This document shows positions 7,444-12,836 of a stretch of 12,836 nt of DNA, one piece after another (position 1 is the stretch's first letter; each line of letters opens with the position of its first letter). The position numbers and the translations under genes were made by a program. The DNA is taken from assembly GCA_024699575.1 (NCBI GenBank), contig JAILPF010000022.1, positions 1-12,836 on the forward strand, given 5' to 3'. This DNA is from Acetatifactor sp. GTDB lineage: Bacteria > Bacillota > Clostridia > Lachnospirales > Lachnospiraceae. The notes beneath the pieces are model-generated. The model was not told where the DNA came from. It searched no databases and saw nothing but the letters and a program-made list of their open reading frames with translations.

Positions 7444-8330
7444 AAAGAAAGAAACGCAAAATTAATACAGCAGTCTGGTTCTTAATGCCATATGTATTGC
7501 TGTTTTCCATATTTATTGTAATTCCCGTTGCGGCGGCAATCGTTCTCAGCTTTACGAATTATGATGCGGTTCAGACGCCGGGCTTTATAGGATTTTTAAA
7601 TTATATCAACCTGCTGACCCAGGATGAAATTTTTATGCAATATGTTTTGCCCAATACCTGTGTGTTTGCGTTTGTAGTCGGACCCATCGGTTACATTTTG
7701 TCCTTCCTACTGGCATGGATGCTTGCACAGATCAGCAAAGGACCCAGAACGGTGCTTGCACTGTTAATCTATTCCCCGTCCATGACATCAGGAATTGCCA
7801 TGGCGGTAGTGTGGAAGATTATTTTCGCAGGAGACAAGATGGGATATGTGAATTACCTCCTGATGAGCCTGGGAATCACGAATGCGCCGATTCTGTTTAC
7901 GACGGATGCAAAATACCTGCTTGGAATCATGATTGTAGTTTCCGTGTGGAGCAGCATGGGTGTTGGATTCCTGGCTATACTTGCCGGAATCCTGAATATT
8001 AATCCGGAGTATTATGAGGCGGCGATGATTGATGGAATGAAAAATCGCCTCCAGGAAATTTTCTACATTACGATTCCGCAGATGAAACCGCAGATGATGT
8101 TCGCAGCAGTTATGGCGGTGGTAAATACCTTTTCCGTGGGAGCCATCGGCGTGCAGCTAAGCGGTTCTAACCCGACGCCCAACTATGCGGGACAGCTGAT
8201 TGTAAATCACATCGAGGATTACGGATTCCTGCGCTACGAGATGGGCTATGCTTCTGCAGTATCGGTTGTGCTGCTGGTGTTCATTTACACCATTTCCAAG
8301 GTGGCCGGCAAGGTATTCAGAGAAGACTAG
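7440..8330 (+). CDS. Carbohydrate ABC transporter permease, MalF/UgpA type
   Basis: The 296-residue inner-membrane subunit has about six hydrophobic spans (near residues 8-32, 66-92, 101-124, 157-182, 216-238 and 262-284). The cytoplasmic EAA loop is at about 190-213: [10 protein letters not shown] followed by the ITIPQ segment, which contacts the transport ATPase. An ATG at 7431 is possible, but the ribosome-binding site GAGGA (7425-7429) is only one base from it. It is ten bases from the ATG at 7440, which also forms an ATGA overlap with the stop of the preceding gene. The subunit should form the channel for sugar bound by the preceding protein. It needs a partner permease and an ATPase. 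The ATPase is absent from this window, as is common for Firmicutes sugar importers that share MsmK-like proteins. Confidence 0.9.
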   Translation: MKRKKRKINTAVWFLMPYVLLFSIFIVIPVAAAIVLSFTNYDAVQTPGFIGFLNYINLLTQDEIFMQYVLPNTCVFAFVVGPIGYILSFLLAWMLAQISKGPRTVLALLIYSPSMTSGIAMAVVWKIIFAGDKMGYVNYLLMSLGITNAPILFTTDAKYLLGIMIVVSVWSSMGVGFLAILAGILNINPEYYEAAMIDGMKNRLQEIFYITIPQMKPQMMFAAVMAVVNTFSVGAIGVQLSGSNPTPNYAGQLIVNHIEDYGFLRYEMGYASAVSVVLLVFIYTISKVAGKVFRED

Positions 8331-8334
8331 GGGG
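8329..8334 (+). promoter_or_regulatory. Ribosome-binding site fixing the NHL-YIP1 start
   Basis: AGGGGG overlaps the permease stop codon and is nine bases from ATG 8344. It directly abuts the alternative ATG at 8335, which is therefore too close. The even longer in-frame start at 8248 lies inside the permease gene without such a site. Confidence 0.65.
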
Positions 8335-8343
8335 ATGCGATAT

Positions 8344-10380
8344 ATGAGAGAAATGAAAAAGAAATATCGACTGTTTCTGGCGGCGATACTGGCAATAATC
8401 TCCCTGACACAGGCTGGAACGGTGGAAGCGGCCGAAGCACCGTACACTTCCATCACTTATGACAAGGATGACCATCTGGTAAGTACCATGGACGGATATA
8501 TTCCATCCGCACTGTGGGATAAATTCGGAGAGGAAACTTTGAAAAAACCGTCGGATTTATTCATACACGGAGAAGAACTGTACATAGCGGATACCGGAAA
8601 CGGCAGAATCCTGATCTGCGATTTGGACGGTAATTATATAGGAAGTATTACGGAGGGGCTGAAGTCTCCCACCGGCGTTTTTGTGGCAGACAATGGGAAA
8701 GTATATGTGGCTGACCCGGGAGCAAAACAAATTCTTGTTTACAATCGGAATCAGACACTTGAGAAAACTTTTGACACTCCGGTAAGCCCTCTGTTTGGAG
8801 CAAATGCAAAATATGCACCCTCCAAGCTGGTAGTCAACAGTGCAGGCACCGTTTATGCCCTGTCAGAGGGAAATGCCAGCGGTATCATGACCATTTCCGA
8901 TTACGGCGACTTTTACGGATACTTTGGAGCGAACGACACAGAAATTTCGCTTGCAAACAAAATCAAGAGGATTCTCTTTACCGAGGAGCAGCTAAGCAGT
9001 ATGCAGAAGAATGTTCCCGCATCTGCCACGAATCTGGACATTGACAGTACCGGGCTGGTATACACAGTCACACAGGGACTTGGAAGCAACGGACTGAAAA
9101 AATACAATATGGCCGGAAGCAACATGTTTGAGAATGCATGGGCGGATTCACTGGTCATCGATGTGGCGGTTGGTTCTATCGACAATATTTTTACGATTTC
9201 AAAGCAGGGCTTTATCGTGGAATACACAAAAGAAGGAGAATTGCTTTTCTATTTCAGCGGTAAGGATGACGGCAAAAACCGTATGGGACTGTTCACTAAT
9301 GCAGTGGCAATAGATGTGGATGATGAGAATCATATATATGTGTTGGATACCGACAGAAACGACATCACTGTTTTTACCCAGACGGAGTATGCTGCTACTG
9401 TCCACGAGGCACTAAACATGTATCAGGACGGATTTTATCTGGAGAGCAAAGAGCCCTGGGAGACAGTGCTTACACGCAACAGCCTGTTTGACTTTGCATA
9501 TCGTGGAATTGCCAAGGCGCAGTATAAGCTGGAGGATTACCCGAAAGCGATGAATGCTGCCAGACTGGGGGGCTCCATGAGTACCTACTCCAGCGCTTTC
9601 TGGCAGATACGTAATGTGTGGCTCAGAAAACACATTGTTGATATTTTTTGGATTTTAATTGCTTTTGGCATTTTAAAATGGGTTTGGAAAAAGTTTGGAG
9701 ACAAAATTTTTGGCATTCGCCATATCAAACGGGCGCTGCAAGCCTTTCGAGAAAAGAAACATGTGAGGGAATTCCGATTCTTGAAATATGTGTTAAAAAA
9801 TCCGGCAGATGCTTTCTATGGCATCAAAAAGGAGAATAAGACCTCTGTTCTGACGGCGACATTTATCTATCTTTTGATATTTGCGATTTATGTTGTGAAC
9901 AAATATTATTGCGGATTTTTGTTTAAGGGGATTCCAGATGGTGAGTACGACCTTTTGGGAGATGTTTTGAAGGTTCCCGGTCTGATGCTTTTGTTTGTAA
10001 TCTGCTGCAATATGATTTGTTCCATCCGGGATGGTGAGGCTACCTTCAAACAGACTTATATGGCATTTGCTTACTGCTTTATGCCCTATATTTTCTTAAA
10101 ACCGGCGGCATTTTTGTTAAGTCATGTGCTGACTTACAATGAGACTTTTTTGATTACTTTCCTGAACTTTACTATGACGGCGGGAACGCTTGCATTGATT
10201 GTTGTTATGATTCGGGAAATACAATGTTTTAGCTATAAGGAGACGTTTATCAATATCCTGCTTACGCTTTTTACTATGCTGGTTCTGGTGGCTGCGGGCG
10301 TGATTGTTTTCGCACTGTTTAAGCAGGTGGTGGATTTCGTTATCGGTATTTACAAGGAGGGATATTATCGTGGCAGGTAA
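8344..10380 (+). CDS. NHL beta-propeller / YIP1-like membrane protein
   Basis: The 678-residue product begins with a signal peptide ending near VEAAEA (about residue 30). Residues about 65-345 carry NHL-type propeller repeats, clearest in LYIADTGNGRILICD, PTGVFVADNGKVYVADPG and AIDVDDENHIYVLDTDRND. Residues about 350-411 are helical and TPR-like (VHEALNMYQDGFYLESKEPW, then YRGIAKAQYKLEDYPKAMNA). A transmembrane span at about 431-450 is followed by a strongly basic stretch, which by the positive-inside rule places the propeller outside the cell. Five more spans (about 500-523, 537-561, 574-596, 602-626, 635-659) match a YIP1-like domain. To my knowledge, similar genes sit in ABC sugar operons of Firmicutes beside DUF5696 genes, but no function is established. 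Outside binding by the propeller, with the membrane domain contacting the permeases, is inference. The gene overlaps the next one by 11 bases. Confidence 0.8.
   Translation: MREMKKKYRLFLAAILAIISLTQAGTVEAAEAPYTSITYDKDDHLVSTMDGYIPSALWDKFGEETLKKPSDLFIHGEELYIADTGNGRILICDLDGNYIGSITEGLKSPTGVFVADNGKVYVADPGAKQILVYNRNQTLEKTFDTPVSPLFGANAKYAPSKLVVNSAGTVYALSEGNASGIMTISDYGDFYGYFGANDTEISLANKIKRILFTEEQLSSMQKNVPASATNLDIDSTGLVYTVTQGLGSNGLKKYNMAGSNMFENAWADSLVIDVAVGSIDNIFTISKQGFIVEYTKEGELLFYFSGKDDGKNRMGLFTNAVAIDVDDENHIYVLDTDRNDITVFTQTEYAATVHEALNMYQDGFYLESKEPWETVLTRNSLFDFAYRGIAKAQYKLEDYPKAMNAARLGGSMSTYSSAFWQIRNVWLRKHIVDIFWILIAFGILKWVWKKFGDKIFGIRHIKRALQAFREKKHVREFRFLKYVLKNPADAFYGIKKENKTSVLTATFIYLLIFAIYVVNKYYCGFLFKGIPDGEYDLLGDVLKVPGLMLLFVICCNMICSIRDGEATFKQTYMAFAYCFMPYIFLKPAAFLLSHVLTYNETFLITFLNFTMTAGTLALIVVMIREIQCFSYKETFINILLTLFTMLVLVAAGVIVFALFKQVVDFVIGIYKEGYYRGR
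10354..10360 (+). promoter_or_regulatory. Ribosome-binding site fixing the GTG start of the DUF5696-like gene
   Basis: AAGGAGG lies nine bases before GTG 10370, inside the last codons of the NHL-YIP1 gene. The longer in-frame start at 10304 would add an unlikely N-terminus and is rejected. Confidence 0.8.
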
Positions 10381-12586
10381 AAAGAAGAAATGGATTGTCA
10401 TCTGCCTGATTCTATGCGTGATTATCGCAACTGTTGTGGTGATGTGTATCCCGAAGGGCAAGACCGGCAAAAGAGAGAGAGCGGCTGAGACACTTACTCT
10501 TGGAGAAGTACATACCATCACTCCCGGCGCTCGCAAAACGATGGAAAATGATAGATGGCTTTTGGAGCTGGATGAGAAGACATTGGCAATAACACTTCAG
10601 GATAAGAAGACCGGAGAAATCTATGAGACTGCGAAGGATTACTCCGAAGGAAATGATATCTGGAATGCCTTCTGTGCATCAGGGGTGACACTGGAATTTT
10701 ATTCCGGTAATTCTACAGTGGCCACCCGAGTGTCTCCTGCGAAGGAGGCGGCAGATATTCAGGTGGAATACTTTGCGGATGGTTTTGATGCTGACATTGC
10801 ATACCCCGATTACGAGTTTTCCATGCAACTGCAAGTCAGACTCGAGGCGGACGGTGTTTCGGTGTATGTTCCCGGAGGGTCCATTAAAGAGGGAAACGAT
10901 TTCCTCTTAGGCTCCGTATGGCTCTACCCCATGCTCGGATCGACATATCTAGGGGAAGAAGCGGGATACATGGTGATTCCGGAAGGTGTAGGAGCATTGA
11001 TTGATCTGGCGGATAACCATGGAAAATACAAGAACCCGTACACAAAACGAATATACGGTGGAAACGTGGGAACGGATGCCGCAGTTACAAATGTGTACGG
11101 CGAGCCTGTTGTAACGGAACCCAAAGCGATTAAGATACCCGTGTTTGGCATGGTGTATACCGAGAGAAAGACTGGTTTTTTGGGAATTGTGACAGATGGT
11201 GAGTACAATGCGGTATTGAATGCATATCCGAACGGCGTCATAACTCCTTACAACTGGGTGACCGCTCAGTTCATGGTTCGCGATGTCTACACAAAACAGA
11301 CGGCCAAAACAAGTGGTGTTCCCACATTTGAGAGTAAGGGAGATATCAGGAGTCTGGGAATGAGATACTTATTTGTGGACGGGGATGAGGCAGATTATAC
11401 GGGGCTGGCCAACCGTTATCAGGATTATCTTGTAAGCAGAGGAATGCTGACAAAGAGCAATGATGATTTTCGCATCAAACTGGACTTTTTGGGAGCGGAT
11501 TCCAAGAAATGGTTTCTGTTTAATGCCATTGTTCCTATGACAACTGTGGAGGAGCTGGATTCTGTTCTGACGGATCTGATTGCGGAGAATGTAACAGATA
11601 TTCTGCCTGCCTATTATGGATGGCAGAAGGACGGAGTCACCTTAAGTCACGGCAGCAGCAACACGAATGTGGAGCCGAAGCTGGGAAGCGGGAAGGAACT
11701 GAAAGATCTGCAGGAAAAGCTTAAGCAGCAGAATATTACCCTGAATCTTCAAAAAGATCTTTTGCTGGCAAATGCCTCCAGACTTTATAACACAGGGACG
11801 GATATTGTGAAGGGAATCAATCAGGTAATCGTGGAAGTGCCCACTTACAGAAAACTTTTCCCGCAGATGTATTATCTGACGCCGTCACACTCGGAGGAAA
11901 TACTGGAAACAATGATAAAAAAATATGTGGATAGAGACGGCTTTGTTCTAGAACTTTCGGGAGTTACAGAGAATCTGTTTTCCTACTATTCCGGTGGAGA
12001 GACCTACAGCCGGGCAGATACCGTGGCACAGTATAGGTTGATGTTAGATAAACTGGATGAAACGGTGGGCATGAGCGCCCCGAACGAGTATCTGTGGGAC
12101 AGAATGGACAGCTATTACGATATGTCCCTGGCGACATCCGGCTATAACTTTATTTCAAGCGAAGTACCTTTCCTGCCTATTGTGCTCAGAGGATATGTGC
12201 CTTACTGGGCATCCTACGCCAACTTTGAGGCAAATGAGAAAGAATTTTTCTTAAAGCTGTTAGAGTACGGAGCATATCCGACATTTCTAGTGACGGATGA
12301 TGCTCCTGTGGAACTGAGAAATACGAATTCCTCCCACATCTATACATCAGAGTACTCTGTATTAAAAAGCAAGATTTTAAAGTACGATGCAGAGATTGGC
12401 GAGGTGCTTTCGAAAGTATCCGGCGTGGGAATGGAAGAACACCGGTATTTGACAGACAAAGTTGTGCAGATCACATACAAAAACGGTGTTGAGATTCTGA
12501 TTAACTATTCAGATGATGATTACAGCGAGGAAGGCGTTACAGTTCCGGCTTTATCCTATGTATGTAAGGAGGGAAGCCCAGAATGA
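10370..12586 (+). CDS. DUF5696-like membrane-anchored protein, possibly glycosidase-related
   Basis: The 738-residue product starts at GTG with lysines and one hydrophobic span (about 8-27), so it is anchored facing outward; a cleavable signal is less likely. Residues about 45-330 look like a large beta-sandwich, including WLLELDEKTLAITLQDKK and the conserved-looking segment YMVIPEGVGALIDL. The segment VDGDEADYTGLANRYQDYL (about 336-354) leads into a region resembling a TIM barrel (DILPAYYGWQKDG near 410, LKQQNITLNLQKDLLLA, NEYLWDRMDSYYD near 572). A C-terminal strand region carries VVQITYKNGVEILINYSDD. I recognise the family as DUF5696 from its neighbours and motifs; function is not established. 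The order sandwich, barrel, sandwich recalls the GH101/GH129 class, which is inference without identified catalytic residues. It overlaps the next permease gene by four bases, so the two are probably coupled. Confidence 0.72.
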   Translation: MAGKKKKWIVICLILCVIIATVVVMCIPKGKTGKRERAAETLTLGEVHTITPGARKTMENDRWLLELDEKTLAITLQDKKTGEIYETAKDYSEGNDIWNAFCASGVTLEFYSGNSTVATRVSPAKEAADIQVEYFADGFDADIAYPDYEFSMQLQVRLEADGVSVYVPGGSIKEGNDFLLGSVWLYPMLGSTYLGEEAGYMVIPEGVGALIDLADNHGKYKNPYTKRIYGGNVGTDAAVTNVYGEPVVTEPKAIKIPVFGMVYTERKTGFLGIVTDGEYNAVLNAYPNGVITPYNWVTAQFMVRDVYTKQTAKTSGVPTFESKGDIRSLGMRYLFVDGDEADYTGLANRYQDYLVSRGMLTKSNDDFRIKLDFLGADSKKWFLFNAIVPMTTVEELDSVLTDLIAENVTDILPAYYGWQKDGVTLSHGSSNTNVEPKLGSGKELKDLQEKLKQQNITLNLQKDLLLANASRLYNTGTDIVKGINQVIVEVPTYRKLFPQMYYLTPSHSEEILETMIKKYVDRDGFVLELSGVTENLFSYYSGGETYSRADTVAQYRLMLDKLDETVGMSAPNEYLWDRMDSYYDMSLATSGYNFISSEVPFLPIVLRGYVPYWASYANFEANEKEFFLKLLEYGAYPTFLVTDDAPVELRNTNSSHIYTSEYSVLKSKILKYDAEIGEVLSKVSGVGMEEHRYLTDKVVQITYKNGVEILINYSDDDYSEEGVTVPALSYVCKEGSPE

Positions 12587-12836
12587 GAATGCGCAAGAAA
12601 AAAATGGGAATGATTACCAAGCGAAGCCTGACCGGTTTGGTGTTTGTGTTTCCCTGGATAATCGGATTTTTCATTTTCTTTTTAAATCCCCTTGTCCAGT
12701 CCATCACATTTGGATTGAACAATGTGGTAATCACGGCAAAAGGAAGAAAGCTTCAGTTTGTCGGGATGGGCAACTTTAGAGATATTTTTACAAAAGATGC
12801 CTACTTTGTGGATAGACTGGTGAATTTCCTGAAGGA
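12583..12836 (+). CDS. Second carbohydrate ABC transporter permease, MalF-like (3' partial)
   Basis: The first 84 codons are present and the gene runs off the window. The ATG overlaps the stop of the DUF5696-like gene as ATGA, with the ribosome-binding site AAGGAGGG (12566-12573) nine bases upstream. The basic N-terminus is followed by a first membrane span, LTGLVFVFPWIIGFFIFFL, and then NPLVQSITFGLNN and FVGMGNFRDIFTKD. These are the usual opening of a MalF/UgpA-type subunit: the NF.DIF motif precedes the large periplasmic-side loop. It is therefore a second subunit of the same type as the permease at 7440-8330, not an obvious MalG partner. The EAA loop is beyond the window end. Confidence 0.85.
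   Translation, partial: MRMRKKKMGMITKRSLTGLVFVFPWIIGFFIFFLNPLVQSITFGLNNVVITAKGRKLQFVGMGNFRDIFTKDAYFVDRLVNFLK

Noticed and set aside
8248..8343. Upstream extension of the NHL-YIP1 frame into the permease gene
   Set aside because: It would bury the signal peptide behind 32 residues encoded out of frame within the permease; a ribosome-binding site supports 8344.
10304..10369. Upstream ATG extension of the DUF5696-like gene
   Set aside because: AAGGAGG with correct spacing points to GTG 10370, which puts lysines and a membrane span at the N-terminus as expected.
12513..12779. 88-codon + strand frame spanning the DUF5696-permease junction
   Set aside because: It overlaps both real genes in another frame and has no family resemblance.
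1..12836. tRNA, rRNA, CRISPR array, transposase or phage genes
   Set aside because: No cloverleaf, rRNA segment, regularly spaced repeat array or recombinase-like frame was seen on either strand; the only large repeat is the palindrome at 1141-1677.

Overview
The window looks like a chromosomal segment of an anaerobic Clostridia species, most likely a Lachnospiraceae-type gut bacterium. The evidence is moderate G+C, strong AGGAGG-like ribosome-binding sites, TTG and GTG starts used beside ATG, a Firmicutes-style NagE-like PTS permease, and a carbohydrate ABC operon with no ATPase gene of its own. Genus and species cannot be read from the sequence.

Layout. (1) Bases 1-1143 hold the 3' part of a PTS EIIC-EIIB permease of the GlcNAc/glucose class, on the + strand. 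(2) Bases 1141-1677 hold no credible gene. They form one very long imperfect palindrome lying between two convergent genes. Its outer arms are terminator hairpins, and the stop codons of both flanking genes fall at mirror-image positions. (3) Bases 1675-2604 (- strand) encode an ArsR-type winged-helix regulator with a large C-terminal domain. (4) Bases 2605-2894 are an AT-rich divergent control region with recognisable promoters on both strands, a pair of direct repeats and a repeated TTGTACAA motif. (5) From 2895 to the window end runs a tightly packed + strand operon. It encodes a cytoplasmic GH2 glycosidase; a 936-residue secreted solute-binding protein with two N-terminal beta-sandwich-like modules; a MalF-type permease; a secreted or membrane NHL-propeller/YIP1-like protein; a membrane-anchored DUF5696-like protein; and the first 84 codons of a second MalF-type permease.

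How it fits together (inference). The regulator probably controls the divergent operon in response to a sugar or a downstream metabolite. The solute-binding protein and permeases would import an oligosaccharide or glycoside using a shared MsmK-like ATPase encoded elsewhere, and the GH2 enzyme would cleave it in the cytoplasm. The NHL-YIP1 protein and the DUF5696-like protein sit between the permease genes and are translationally coupled to them. They are the best candidates for undescribed parts of this transport system, perhaps as surface processing, sensing or assembly factors. Several starts were set from ribosome-binding sites rather than from the longest reading frame (2895, 7440, 8344, 10370).
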